Assembly: GCF_006716865.1 (NCBI RefSeq)
Contig: NZ_VFPT01000006.1
Location: 1-64,000 of the forward strand
Source: Roseinatronobacter monicus
Lineage (GTDB): Bacteria > Pseudomonadota > Alphaproteobacteria > Rhodobacterales > Rhodobacteraceae
Direction: 5' to 3'
Length of the DNA stretch: 64,000 bases
Part shown: piece by piece, positions 1-8,419 of the stretch
How positions within the stretch are numbered: position 1 is the first letter of the stretch
Layout: each line of letters begins with the position of its first letter
Translations under genes and position numbers: made by a program
Notes under the pieces: model-generated
Database searches by the model: none
What the model was told of the DNA's origin: nothing
The model's input: only the letters and a program-made list of their open reading frames with translations

Positions 1-2
1 TC

Positions 3-257
3 GCGAGAGCGCGAGAAGTTGCAGACGAAATCCCTCGCAACATCCCGGGCCCCGACCGTCTCGAAGCGGCGGTTACCTTGCTGACTGCCACCAAAACGTC
101 GACGCAGAAGGCACATCCCAGTGAGCGCGTGAAGATCGGCCGAAAAGGCAACCGCATTACCATCGATGTGGACGCTGATCTTGTCCCTCGTGTTGAGGAT
201 GCAGTCCGGAAGCTGATCACGGAGCTTCTTGACCGCGGTCAAGACAGGCCAGAGTGA
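3..257 (+). CDS. repB: RepB, plasmid partition protein, C-terminal end (5' truncated by window)
   Basis: An open frame runs in from the window edge and ends at TGA 255-257, giving about 84 residues. It lies directly upstream of the ctRNA region and repC, which is where repB sits in a repABC operon. The visible tail (RVKIGRKGNRITIDVDADL, then an acidic and basic helix) resembles the C-terminal dimerisation region of RepB/ParB partition proteins. RepB would bind the palindromic centromere sites and, with RepA, segregate the plasmid. One of these palindromes lies inside its last codons. The identification rests mostly on position, because the ParB core is outside the window. Confidence 0.7.
   Translation, partial: ARAREVADEIPRNIPGPDRLEAAVTLLTATKTSTQKAHPSERVKIGRKGNRITIDVDADLVPRVEDAVRKLITELLDRGQDRPE
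227..244. promoter_or_regulatory. Palindromic partition site (parS-like), copy 1
   Basis: Perfect 18-bp palindrome TCTTGACCGCGGTCAAGA inside the last codons of repB. The same core occurs at 266-287 and 1596-1617, all close to repB/repC. Repeated identical palindromes around repC are the usual form of the RepB-bound centromere in repABC plasmids. Confidence 0.75.
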
Positions 258-265
258 CGACCCCG

Positions 266-287
266 TGTCTTGACCGCGGTCAAGACA
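266..287. promoter_or_regulatory. Palindromic partition site (parS-like), copy 2
   Basis: The same TCTTGACCGCGGTCAAGA core extended to a 22-bp perfect palindrome, lying 9 bp after the repB stop in the repB-repC gap, just before the ctRNA terminator. RepB bound here could also affect repC expression; that is inference from position. Confidence 0.75.
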
Positions 288-327
288 TCAAAAGCAACGA
301 GCAGAAAACGAAAGGAGGACCGGCTAG

Positions 328-383
328 AAAAAGAAAGACCCCCCGAAAGCGATGCTTCCGAAGGGCCTCAATCAGTCTCGACA
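328..383 (-). ncRNA. Antisense counter-transcribed RNA (ctRNA, incompatibility RNA)
   Basis: On the minus strand between repB and repC there is a complete small transcription unit. The promoter (389-417) predicts a start near 382-383. It ends at a strong intrinsic terminator: a 12-bp stem with G-U pairs formed by 339-350 and 354-365, loop 351-353, followed by a U-rich tract read from 337 to 328. The RNA would be about 50 nt and antisense to the repC leader. This is the location and size expected for the inc-alpha ctRNA that represses RepC synthesis and sets copy number and incompatibility in repABC plasmids. The ends are estimates. Confidence 0.7.
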
Positions 384-388
384 CCTGA

Positions 389-417
389 TTGATACCCCCA
401 AAACGAATTGATTTCAA
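389..417 (-). promoter_or_regulatory. ctRNA promoter
   Basis: Minus-strand -35 TTGAAA (412-417) and -10 TATCAA (389-394) separated by exactly 17 bp, followed about 55 bp downstream by an intrinsic terminator. Match is 5/6 and 4/6 to sigma70 consensus. Confidence 0.65.
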
Positions 418-460
418 CACCGCTTGCGGTGAACGGGGAAGCTTTTTCTTCCGAAACACC

Positions 461-1594
461 ATGAGACATGCAACTGAAACAACAACCGCCTTGGCGGAAC
501 GGACATTTTGGCCCTGCCCTAACCCCTATGAGCTTCTGGGCCCCGTTCGCGTACTGAAGAAGGAGCTCGGTCTCACAGCCAATGACCTCGCCGTTCTGAC
601 CGCGCTCATTAGCTTCCTGCCCCGCAAAGAACGCGAGATTCAGGACAGCCAGCGACTTACGCTCACTGTCGTGTTCCCATCGAACGCTTCTCTGTCAGAG
701 CGCGCCAATGGGCTCGACGAGAGAACACTTCGACGCAGCCTAGGACGCCTCTTAGCTGCTGAACTGATCGAGCGAAAGAGCTCAGCAAATGGCAAGCGCT
801 TTCCGCTGCGTTATGGAGGCGTTATCAGAGATGCCTTCGGTATCGACCTGAAGCCCTTGATCCAAAGGCACGACGCGCTCGCGACACAAGCCTTGCAGCT
901 CACCGAAGAACGCGAGCGCTTGCGCTCACTGAAAGCTGAGGCTTTAGCCCTACGTGCTTCGCTTCTCCAACAGACACGCTTCGATGAAGCAAAGCTGTCT
1001 ACCCTCAACTTGATCAGAAATGTCCTGCGTCGAGCAACATTAACCGTTGATACAGTCCTGAACGTTATCTCAGAACTTAGGGCCCTCGGAGCCAGTACCG
1101 ACGCAAGCTACGGTGAACACCATGCCGCAGCAAAAGCTGGTTTCGAAGACAATTCCCAAGCTGTCGAACACCAACCTCATGCACCAGAATCCAACGATCT
1201 GCCCGCCACAAACGGACAAAATGTCCGGCAGATAGAGTCTATAAAAAAAGATATTAAACAGATTGCTACGGCTATGGTTAATCGCGGTGAACAAACCGCA
1301 AAAACCAAACCCACGATCAACAGAGACACAGCACGCATGGCATGGGAAGACTTCACCCATGTTGCGGCATTTTTCCCAGAACCTCCACGCACAGGAGACG
1401 CCCTTACCCGCATTCTATACGACCTCGGTCGATTGCTAAGAATAAACCAAGACGAACTGAGGCATGGAATCCAGAAAGCTGGCGCTGGCAAACTGCTTCT
1501 CGTCTTCGACTACCTGTTAGCAAGAGCAGACACGATCAGAAACCCTGGCGCTTATTTTGTAAGGATCCTACGCACACAACTTGCTCCTACATAA
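461..1594 (+). CDS. repC: RepC, plasmid replication initiator
   Basis: Replication initiator of a repABC replicon; in this family the origin normally lies within repC itself. The 377-residue product starts with the family pattern WPCPNPYELLGPVRVLKKE, followed by the winged-helix region (LTANDLAVLTALISFLP, then SERANGLDERTLRRSLGRL), a low-complexity linker (about residues 230-285) and a helical C-terminal domain. The frame extends upstream to a TTG at 389, but that codon overlaps the ctRNA -10 box. The ATG at 461 gives the usual RepC N-terminus and leaves the ctRNA in the leader. Expression is probably held down by the antisense RNA. Partition palindromes flank the gene. Confidence 0.9.
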   Translation: MRHATETTTALAERTFWPCPNPYELLGPVRVLKKELGLTANDLAVLTALISFLPRKEREIQDSQRLTLTVVFPSNASLSERANGLDERTLRRSLGRLLAAELIERKSSANGKRFPLRYGGVIRDAFGIDLKPLIQRHDALATQALQLTEERERLRSLKAEALALRASLLQQTRFDEAKLSTLNLIRNVLRRATLTVDTVLNVISELRALGASTDASYGEHHAAAKAGFEDNSQAVEHQPHAPESNDLPATNGQNVRQIESIKKDIKQIATAMVNRGEQTAKTKPTINRDTARMAWEDFTHVAAFFPEPPRTGDALTRILYDLGRLLRINQDELRHGIQKAGAGKLLLVFDYLLARADTIRNPGAYFVRILRTQLAPT

Positions 1595-1595
1595 G

Positions 1596-1617
1596 CTTCT
1601 TGACCGCGGTCAAGAAG
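1596..1617. promoter_or_regulatory. Palindromic partition site (parS-like), copy 3
   Basis: 22-bp perfect palindrome with the core TCTTGACCGCGGTCAAGA, starting 2 bp after the repC stop codon. Same core as the copies at 227-244 and 266-287. Confidence 0.75.
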
Positions 1618-1707
1618 TACCATGAGAGTGAAAGGGTTGTTGGTTTGAGGGTGACGGGAAGTGAGATCGGGAGAGTGGCTTCCGGCGCCCGTTGTGGAGA
1701 TGATCTG

Positions 1708-3366
1708 ATGGCGAAATCTGCCTCAAAAATTACCCTGTCCGCATCCAAGGACATCCCTTTCGACAAGCTCATGCTGAGCCAGTCCAATGTGCGGCGCATC
1801 AAGGCCGGTGTGTCTGTTGAGGAACTGGCCGAGGATATCGCGCGGCGTGGATTGCTGCAGGGCTTGAGCGTCCGGGCGGTGCTGGATGATGATAGCACCG
1901 AGACCGGCATGTGTGAAATCCCCGCAGGCGGTCGGCGGTTTCAGGCGCTGGCTTTGCTGGTGAAGCAGAAGCGCCTGGCCAGGACAGCGCCCATTCCCTG
2001 CATCCTGCGCGAGGCTGGGTCTGACATTCTGGCGGAAGATGATTCACTGGCCGAGAATATGCAGCGCGTCGCTGTTCATCCGCTCGACCAGTTCCGCGCC
2101 TTTGTCATGCTGCGCGAGAAGGGGCAAGGTGATGAAGCGATTGCCGCGGCCTTCTTTGTCACGCCGCAAGTGGTGAAGCAGCGGCTGAAGCTGGCCTCTG
2201 TGGCCCCTGCCCTTCTGGATGTCTATGCCGAAGATGGCATGACCCTCGAGCAGCTCATGGCCTTCACTGTCAATCCCGATCACGCCCGCCAGATGCAGGT
2301 CTGGGATGTGATCTCATCCTCGTGGAACAAAGAGCCGTTTCAGATCCGGCGGATGCTGACGGAAACCTCGGTCCGCGCCTCGGATCGGCGTGCAGTCTTT
2401 GTCGGGGCTGAGGCTTATGAAGCCGCAGGCGGCACGGTTCTGCGCGATCTGTTTCAGGGCGATGATGGCGGCTGGCTTGAAGATGTGGCGCTGCTCGATC
2501 GGCTTGTCGCAGAGCGGTTGCAGGCCGAGGCCGAGGCGATTTCCTCCGAGGGCTGGAAGTGGATCGAGGTCGCGCTCGACTTGCCCTATGGCTACAGCCA
2601 CGGTTTGCGGCGGTTGTCCGGTGATCCGGCGCCAATGAGCGATGAGGAGAGCGCAGCCCATGCTGCGCTGCTGGCTGAGTACCGCGCGCTCGAGGGTGAG
2701 TATGCCGGTCACGATGAAATCCCCGAAGAGGTCGACGCCCGTCTGGGAGAGCTCGAGCAGGCCATGGAAGCCATCGAGGCGCGGCCGCTGATCTTCGATC
2801 CGTGCGAGGTCACGCGGGCAGGGGCCTTTGTGACCCTTGACCGTTCGGGCCGGCTGTCAGTTTACCGCGGTTATGTCCGCTCTGAAGATGAGCCGCGCGC
2901 AGAGACCACGGTCCAGGATGGCAGCGAGGCTGGCGCTGTGCAGATGGGGCAGGGGGGTGATAGCGGGCTTTCGGCTTTGGGCCACGATGGCAGTGATGCC
3001 GAGGCCTATGTCGGGACCATCATCACATCGGGCGGGCAGCCGCTCGGGGCTGGTCTGCCGGAGGACGAGGATGATGGTGCTCTGACGCCACTGCCCGAGC
3101 GGTTGGTTCAGGAACTGACTGCGCATCGCACCTTGGCTCTGCGCGAGGCCCTTGGCCGGTCTCCCGATGTTGCACTCACGCTGCTCTTGATGAAGCTGGT
3201 GGGTGACACGTTCCACAGCGCGGGGACGGCGTCCGGCGGCTGTCTTGAGGCCTCGGTCCGGCAGGTCTATTTGCCTGCGCAAGCACCGGATCTGAAAGAC
3301 AGTGCCGTGGCGTGTAGCGCGTCAACCACCTTGTCCGGTGCCGACAACCACCTTGGCCGGTTATAG
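1708..3366 (+). CDS. ParB/RepB/Spo0J-family protein, C-terminus replaced by IS21 end
   Basis: ParB-type DNA-binding protein encoded after repC. The N-terminal ParB domain shows the box residues GGRRFQAL (about residues 72-79) and LAENMQR followed by HPLDQ, then a helix-turn-helix region (EAIAAAFFVTPQVVKQRLKL) and a long acidic C-terminal part. The frame is open from 1342, but the ATG at 1708 (product MAKSASKITLS) gives the normal start of the domain. The IS21 element begins at 3313, so the last 18 codons to TAG 3364-3366 come from the IS end and are not native. Joining across the target duplication (GTGGCG) continues the original frame for only about ten codons before a TAG. The natural protein probably ended differently or had already decayed. 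Role in partition or regulation is inferred from the family. Confidence 0.75.
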   Translation: MAKSASKITLSASKDIPFDKLMLSQSNVRRIKAGVSVEELAEDIARRGLLQGLSVRAVLDDDSTETGMCEIPAGGRRFQALALLVKQKRLARTAPIPCILREAGSDILAEDDSLAENMQRVAVHPLDQFRAFVMLREKGQGDEAIAAAFFVTPQVVKQRLKLASVAPALLDVYAEDGMTLEQLMAFTVNPDHARQMQVWDVISSSWNKEPFQIRRMLTETSVRASDRRAVFVGAEAYEAAGGTVLRDLFQGDDGGWLEDVALLDRLVAERLQAEAEAISSEGWKWIEVALDLPYGYSHGLRRLSGDPAPMSDEESAAHAALLAEYRALEGEYAGHDEIPEEVDARLGELEQAMEAIEARPLIFDPCEVTRAGAFVTLDRSGRLSVYRGYVRSEDEPRAETTVQDGSEAGAVQMGQGGDSGLSALGHDGSDAEAYVGTIITSGGQPLGAGLPEDEDDGALTPLPERLVQELTAHRTLALREALGRSPDVALTLLLMKLVGDTFHSAGTASGGCLEASVRQVYLPAQAPDLKDSAVACSASTTLSGADNHLGRL

Positions 3367-3396
3367 CGGCCGCCGGGGTTGTGTTTTTTACTGTCT

Positions 3397-4218
3397 TTAG
3401 GTCAGGTTTTTTCCTTCTTCTTGGTTGTCGTTTTTGGTTGTCGCTGAGGCTTCGTTTTGCATTTTCATGTTGGCCGCAGCGCTTCTTTGGCGAAAGCTTT
3501 GCGCATTCATCTCAAGAATGCTGGCATGGTGGACAAGTCGGTCGATGGCCGCGACGGTCATGGCTTTGTCGGGAAAGATTTGATCCCATCCACTGAACGG
3601 CTGATTGGCCGCGATGGCGATGCTGCGATATTCGTATCGCCGGGCAATCAGTTCGAAGAGCACCCCGGTTTCGGCCTGATCCTTGTGGGCATAGGTAATG
3701 TCATCAAGGATGATCAGGTCAAATTTGTCGAGCTTGGCCAAAGCTGCTTCGAGCACCAGATCCCGACGTGCGGCTTGCAGTCTTTGGACAAGATCGCTGG
3801 TCCGGGTATAGAAGACCCTATGGCCTGCTTCGATCAGGGCATGGCCAATGGCACAGAGAATGTGGGTCTTGCCCGTGCCGGAGTTGCCAATGGCGATCAG
3901 GTTTGCGCCGCCGTCCAACCAATCTCCCGCAGCCAGAGCTTCGACCCGGGCGCGTGGTAAGGTAGGCAGAGCTTTGAAATCGAAGGTTGCCAAAGTCTTT
4001 CCAGCTGGGAGCTGGGATTCATTCAGATGACGGCGCATGCGGCGCATGTCCCGCTCGGCGAGTTCGTATTCGGCCAGCACGGCCAGGAAGCGCGCAGCCG
4101 GCCAGCCTTCGGTATCGGCTCGTGTGGCGATTTCCTGCCATAGCTTGTGGAAGCTGGGTAAGCGCAGGGCGCTCAGCATGCTGGGCAGCGTGTGGATGTC
4201 GATCTCCCGGGAGGTCAT
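3397..4218 (-). CDS. istB: IstB, IS21-family helper ATPase (copy A)
   Basis: 273-residue AAA+ ATPase that assists the IstA transposase in target selection. It shows the Walker A motif GNSGTGKTH in the middle third and Walker B LIILDDITYAHK further on. The start overlaps the istA stop by 4 bp (ATGA at 4215-4218), giving translational coupling. The sequence appears identical to the copy B protein (59232-60053). It is probably translatable, but it has no full-length IstA partner in this copy because istA is split. Confidence 0.9.
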   Translation of the reverse strand: MTSREIDIHTLPSMLSALRLPSFHKLWQEIATRADTEGWPAARFLAVLAEYELAERDMRRMRRHLNESQLPAGKTLATFDFKALPTLPRARVEALAAGDWLDGGANLIAIGNSGTGKTHILCAIGHALIEAGHRVFYTRTSDLVQRLQAARRDLVLEAALAKLDKFDLIILDDITYAHKDQAETGVLFELIARRYEYRSIAIAANQPFSGWDQIFPDKAMTVAAIDRLVHHASILEMNAQSFRQRSAAANMKMQNEASATTKNDNQEEGKNLT

Positions 4219-5244
4219 GCGCGTACCTCCAGCAGCGCATCGAAGCTGTCCAGCGACGGATGAGAAACCACAACATCCTTTGGCAGCACCGCGTGTTTAG
4301 GGGTGAGCTGTGTCGCGAGCGTCTTTGGGTCCGGTATCAAACCAGAGCCGAGATCGTCAGCAAGAAGACGTGCCAATTCCGCTTCGCAGGCTTGATCGTG
4401 GGCAATAAAGAGCAGAGCGACCATGCGGCGGCAGGCGTCGCGTCGCGGCAGGCTGTGCTGTAGCACTTCCCAGGCCTGCGCGTATTCGGTGCGGGGGAAG
4501 AGGCCATCGCGGTAGATCGAGCTCCAAAGAGCCTGTGGTTTGCGCTTCAAGGCATGGATAACGTGGTGGTAATTGATGACATGGACACGATGGCCATCGT
4601 TACGGCCTCGGCCACGGGGATGCGTTGCGACAAGGGTGCTGCCCAAGAATGCGTCGAGGCGGTCATCATATAGATGGATGCGCAAACGCTGCCCGATGAG
4701 CTGTGACGGCGCGCTGTAAAAGATGCTTTTGACCCTGAAGCCGCCCATTCTTGTGACCGGCACGATAACTTCCGTATAGTCTGTGGTGCGCCGCGGCGGC
4801 AAAGGTTTAAGATGCAGCTGTTCTACCTCAACCGCTTCCATACGCTGTCGATTGCGCCGCGCCACCAGCATATCAATGAAACGACGATACTCGGCCACAG
4901 ATGCAAAATCACGGCTGCCGCGCAGGATCAGTGCCTGTGCGATGGCCTTCTTCAAGTGACGGTTCTGCGATTCCACGGCGCCATTCTCATGGGCTTCACC
5001 ACGGTTGTTGCGACTGGCATCCATACCATAATGACCGACGAACGCTTCATAGCGCTTGGTAATATCCTCACACTCGTCACGCGTCAGATTTCGAAATGCG
5101 GCTGAAAGACTATCCGTACGATGGTTTTGTGGAACACCCCCCAAGGCCCACAACGCCTGCTGGAGGTTCTCGGCCAAGGCCGTAAAGCTCTCCCCGCCCA
5201 AGACAACACCAACATGTTCCCAGCGGCTATAGACCATTGCGAAA

Positions 5245-6296
5245 GGCTCAATTAGCGTTTGTTATGCGTGCCCATGTGCGATAGAACATATAGTGAACAT
5301 ACTGTGTGGAGGGGTATATATGGACCACGACATCTTTCTGGTTTGGCTCAATGAGACGGATAACCTCTCGCCGGACCAGCGCGCCGAGGCGAGTCGGATC
5401 CTTTCTGGGTCTCCGTCATTGCAGGCGGTGGTCGATCTCCTTGAGGCAAAGGTTCGTGAGGACCGTATCTGCCCGCACTGCGCTTCAGAAGGAGCTATCA
5501 TCAGGGGTCATGCAAGTGGCCTTTCCCGGTTCTTTTGCAAAGGCTGCGGCAAAACCTTCAACGCGTTGACCGGTACTCCGCTGGCGCGCCTGCGCCACAA
5601 GGGCCGTTGGGCAGAGTTCGCTGCTTCGTTACGTGACGGCGAAACGGTAAAGGTATCCGCTGAGCGTTGCATGGTGGCGCGCACGACCGCTTTTCGTTGG
5701 CGTCATCGTTTTCTTCGGGCGGTGACGGCTGGGGCGATCAAGTTGCGCGGCATCGTCGAAGCCGACGAGACCTTCTTTCTGAGCAGCCGAAAAGGTGAAC
5801 GAAACCTTGATCGTAAGGCCCGTAAACGTGGCGGCAAGGCCGCCAAACGCGGCTTGTCGGAGGAGCAGGTTCCGGTCTTGGTCGCAGCCGACCGATCCGG
5901 CACCACCATAAGTGCTGTCTTGCCAGCAGTGACGGCCGCACATCTGCAGGCGGTTTTGCAGCCGCTTCTCGATCCTGATGCGCTCTTGGTCACTGATGGC
6001 TGCACCAGTTACCCGCCTTGCGCAGCAGCAATGGGCATCAGCCATGAAAGCCTCAACCAGACTGCAGGACAACGTGTTCGCGGGGAGTTGCACATTCAAA
6101 CCGTGAACAGTCGACATGAGCGGCTCAAGACATTCCTGCGGCGCCATCGCGGCATCGCAACCAAGTACTTGGACAGCTACCTGCGCTGGTTTCAACTTGC
6201 AGTCATTCCAAAACACCAAACTCCCCGCGCGATACTCGCCGCCGCCGCAGGAATCCTGCCTATCTCAAGGCACGCATAATTAACGCCAATTGAGCC
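5245..6296 (+). mobile_element. IS1595-family (ISXO2-like) insertion sequence nested in istA
   Basis: 1052-bp element with imperfect terminal inverted repeats starting GGCTCAATTAGCGTT on the left and GGCTCAATTGGCGTT on the right (reverse complement). It is flanked by perfect 8-bp duplications TTGCGAAA (5237-5244 and 6297-6304), the size expected for IS1595. It encodes one zinc-ribbon transposase. Comparison with the uninterrupted copy B gives the exact boundaries. Confidence 0.93.
5320..6279 (+). CDS. IS1595-family transposase
   Basis: 319-residue transposase. It has an N-terminal zinc ribbon (CPHCASEGAIIRGHASG, later FFCKGCGKTF) followed by an ISXO2-like DDE-type domain (IVEADETFF, later LLVTDGCTSYP, and ELHIQTVNSRHERLKTFLRR). 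The ATG at 5320 is preceded by GGAGGGG at 7 nt spacing and gives MDHDIFLVWLNE; a GTG at 5293 in the same frame is less likely. The gene is alone in the element and reads opposite to the surrounding istA/istB. It appears intact. Confidence 0.9.
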   Translation: MDHDIFLVWLNETDNLSPDQRAEASRILSGSPSLQAVVDLLEAKVREDRICPHCASEGAIIRGHASGLSRFFCKGCGKTFNALTGTPLARLRHKGRWAEFAASLRDGETVKVSAERCMVARTTAFRWRHRFLRAVTAGAIKLRGIVEADETFFLSSRKGERNLDRKARKRGGKAAKRGLSEEQVPVLVAADRSGTTISAVLPAVTAAHLQAVLQPLLDPDALLVTDGCTSYPPCAAAMGISHESLNQTAGQRVRGELHIQTVNSRHERLKTFLRRHRGIATKYLDSYLRWFQLAVIPKHQTPRAILAAAAGILPISRHA

Positions 6297-6854
6297 TTGC
6301 GAAATGATAAAGCAGGTGCGGGAATGGTGCGCCTGCAATGGTCACTTCCAGCTCGGCTGCATGGGTGAAGTCGGACTGTGCCATATAGCCTGGCTCTGGT
6401 GTCTGGCGAAAAATGATGTCGCGCTCCGGGCCTTTAAGCGCGCGCCACTGCCGGACCCTTCGCTCCAGGGTTCGGCGGATGCGATCATCTGGAAAAGCCA
6501 AAGGATGTAGACCCTGGAGGTGACGCAACAACGTCACGGCCTGCAGGGCATTGTCGTTCTCCAGAACAGGAAGGATGTCATTCTCCCAATACCCTTCAAG
6601 AGGATCGGATACTGTACGCCCGTGAACAATCTTGCGCTGTGAAGGGGGCGTTGGATCTGCATCAAATCGCCGAGCGGTTCTTTCGCTGAACACGGCACGG
6701 GCGGCTGATGTGCATTGGCTGTGATTTTTGAGGTCGGTCATGTATAATCTCAATTGCTGGTCGGTGATGGATTGATAGGCCAACCGGGGTCCTCCGTTGG
6801 AACGTAGAGGCTTCCGGCTTATCAACCCGCAGCGACCAGCACCTAACCCAAAAT

Positions 6855-6924
6855 CATCTTGGCCGGTGGCGCTGACCTCCAGGCGGGCAAGCCCGCCCTC
6901 CGATCAGCGCCACCGGCCAAGATG
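6855..6924. repeat. Large hairpin in the IS21 copy A right end
   Basis: 21-bp perfect inverted repeat, CATCTTGGCCGGTGGCGCTG... at 6855-6875 and its complement at 6904-6924, enclosing a nested 7-bp stem GGCGGGC/GCCCGCC. It sits between the IS end and the istA start, and the same structure is at 61630-61699. It overlaps the terminal CAACCATCTTGGCCGG-type repeats, so it may contain transposase sites and may also shield istA from outside transcription. Confidence 0.8.
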
Positions 6925-6960
6925 GTTGTCGCTACCGGCCAAGGTGGTTGTCGCTCAACA

Positions 6961-7338
6961 GTGGCGCGTGCCGTCGATGATCGGCACGTCGCTTGCTAGG
7001 TCGACACAAGTCTCAGCCGTGTGCTCAACACGCGTGTTCTCGAAACCGTACGCGAAGTGAAAGGGCAGGGGGCTTGGCCGTGTCGCGGACAAAGAGCACA
7101 GCAAACGGCTCAACAGCTTGTGCAAACGAATAAACCTGCCCGGATCGCAACTCGGCAGAATGACGTGGAGCATATCTCAGCCTTCATGACTGAAAGTAGG
7201 GCAGGGCGCGTGGGCGATATGGATATATACGATTCCGCATACCATATATGGTGCCAGCGCTGCAAAAAGACACAATATCATTGAAAACTTCTCGATTTTA
7301 TGCCATAAATCAATCTCATCAATTTTGGGGGCATTGCC
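6961..7338. other. Gene-poor stretch after IS21 copy A
   Basis: Begins with the GTGGCG target duplication and about ten codons that continue the ParB-like frame to a TAG near 7000. After that no supported gene is seen. The sequence just before 7339 becomes AT-richer (7220-7330) and probably carries the promoter of the 7339 gene. Confidence 0.5.
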
Positions 7339-7647
7339 ATGTCTACTACCGAAACGCTGGACCGACCGCACGCTCTTCCGGCAACCGAGAAGCAGCTCAT
7401 TTTCGCGCGCAAACTGGCCCTGAGAAATCAGGTTATCCTGCCTTGGGAGGTCCAGCAGGATCGACGCGCGCTGAGCCAGTGGATTGATGCGCAGTCTCGA
7501 ATGATTCCTGCAGCATCCGATTACCCCACATCGAAACAGGTCTCATTCGCCGAGCGGCTCGCACGGGCCAAGCGGCGGTCCGTTCCCGATGAATGCTTCC
7601 GCAGCCGCGAATTGATGTCGCGCTGGATTGATTCCAATCGGTTTTGA
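7339..7647 (+). CDS. Hypothetical protein with two tandem sequence repeats
   Basis: 102-residue protein that I cannot assign. It is built of two copies of the pattern K-Q-x2-F-A-x2-L-A ... P-x-E ... R-x3-S-x-W-I-D: residues about 18-52 (KQLIFARKLALRN ... SQWIDAQ) and 65-100 (KQVSFAERLARAK ... SRWIDSN). The pattern resembles the short helical modules found at the ends of some plasmid and nuclease proteins, but no function follows from that. The ATG at 7339 is preceded by an AT-rich leader. GC and codon use fit the neighbours. It could be a small DNA- or protein-binding adaptor; this is a guess. Confidence 0.6.
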   Translation: MSTTETLDRPHALPATEKQLIFARKLALRNQVILPWEVQQDRRALSQWIDAQSRMIPAASDYPTSKQVSFAERLARAKRRSVPDECFRSRELMSRWIDSNRF

Positions 7648-7885
7648 AACTGCGCGAGAGGGCAGGGGGGGGTGCCCGCAGCCAACCTGCGATGGACACA
7701 GCCGGCCTTCAGGGAAATACTATCACGGCCAAAAAGCTAGGCACACTCGTCATAATGTTCCTGAAGTTACTATAGCCGCTCATGCCCGCACCGTACACCA
7801 TACTGGGCTACAAACATGGTAGAAGCGGGCTCGTCCACCTGATATATTGGTCCAACCCCCGCTCGATCATGAACTGGATCATGAA

Positions 7886-8143
7886 ATGTTTGACACCACT
7901 GCCCAGCTCGAGGTGTTCCCGACCGACCTGCAGATGCGTCGGATAGATGTTGCGCGCAATATGCGCCGCTTCTATCGGATGAGCGTCCAGCCTGACTTGT
8001 TCGGTGGAGCCAGCCTTTTGCGCGAATGGGGCCGGATCGGATATCGCGGGCAGATGATGACCGAGCCCTATGCAGATGAAGGGCAGGCTGTGACCGCACT
8101 TATGAAGCTCGCATGCGTGAAAAAGCGGCGGGGATATGCGTGA
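7886..8143 (+). CDS. WGR-domain protein
   Basis: 85-residue protein consisting almost entirely of a WGR domain, a nucleic-acid-binding module also found in PARPs and in MolR-type proteins. The core is NMRRFYRMSVQPDLFGGASL followed by the signature REWGRIGYRGQ, and it ends in a basic KKRRGYA tail typical of the small stand-alone alphaproteobacterial forms. The ATG at 7886 was preferred over a TTG at 7847. Such genes are common on Rhodobacterales plasmids; the biological role is not established. Confidence 0.8.
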   Translation: MFDTTAQLEVFPTDLQMRRIDVARNMRRFYRMSVQPDLFGGASLLREWGRIGYRGQMMTEPYADEGQAVTALMKLACVKKRRGYA

Positions 8144-8182
8144 GCTGCGCATGCCGACACAACCTGAAGCTTAAAAACAATT

Positions 8183-8419
8183 ATGACGCTCGATACCGAC
8201 AAAATAGATGATGCGGCCCTCGCGATCCTCAGCCTCACGCTGCATAATGGCGATCGGGTCTGGAAAGGCGTCGCTTGGAACATAACTGACAGGCTTTTCG
8301 AGAAGGGCCTGATTTACGATCCGAAAAACAAGGCGAAATCACTTTCCCTGACACCTGAAGGCATCGCGCATGCGCGGGCTGTTCTCGCGCGCGAGTTTAG
8401 CAAGGAGAAGCGGGAGTGA
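8183..8419 (+). CDS. DUF6429-like small protein
   Basis: 78 residues, beginning MTLDTDKIDDAALAILSLTL and continuing with HNGDRVWKGVAWN, then DRLFEKGLIYDPKNKAKSL. This matches my memory of the DUF6429 family: small winged-helix-like proteins with the pattern D-K-I-D-D ... L-H-x-G-D-R-x-W-K-G. Function unknown. It lies 40 bp after the WGR gene on the same strand and may share its transcript. Confidence 0.75.
   Translation: MTLDTDKIDDAALAILSLTLHNGDRVWKGVAWNITDRLFEKGLIYDPKNKAKSLSLTPEGIAHARAVLAREFSKEKRE

Larger units (their letters stand above)
4215..6783 (-). pseudogene. istA: istA transposase of IS21 copy A, split by IS1595-family insertion
   Basis: The transposase gene runs from about 6783 down to 4215 but is broken between 6296 and 5245 by a nested insertion with an 8-bp target duplication (TTGCGAAA). 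The N-terminal piece (6783-6297) carries the helix-turn-helix part. The C-terminal piece (5244-4215) carries the DDE core ending (KSIFYSAPSQLIGQRLRI). Removing the insert and one duplication restores the 502-residue copy B frame, with differences A/G-type V-to-G near the N-terminus and G-to-S in RD(G/S)LFPRTEY. This copy cannot make its own IstA. Confidence 0.9.
3313..6960. mobile_element. IS21-family element, copy A, interrupted by a nested IS1595-family element
   Basis: The termini begin TGTAGCGCGTCAACCACCTT and end ...GGTTGTCGCTCAACA, so they read TGT...ACA with internally repeated CAACCACCTTGGCCGG-like blocks, as in IS21 elements. A 6-bp target duplication GTGGCG (3307-3312 and 6961-6966) flanks it. 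Without the nested 1052-bp insert and its 8-bp duplication it is 2588 bp, exactly the length of copy B at 59148-61735. Only three base differences from copy B were spotted. It interrupts the ParB-like gene. Confidence 0.92.
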
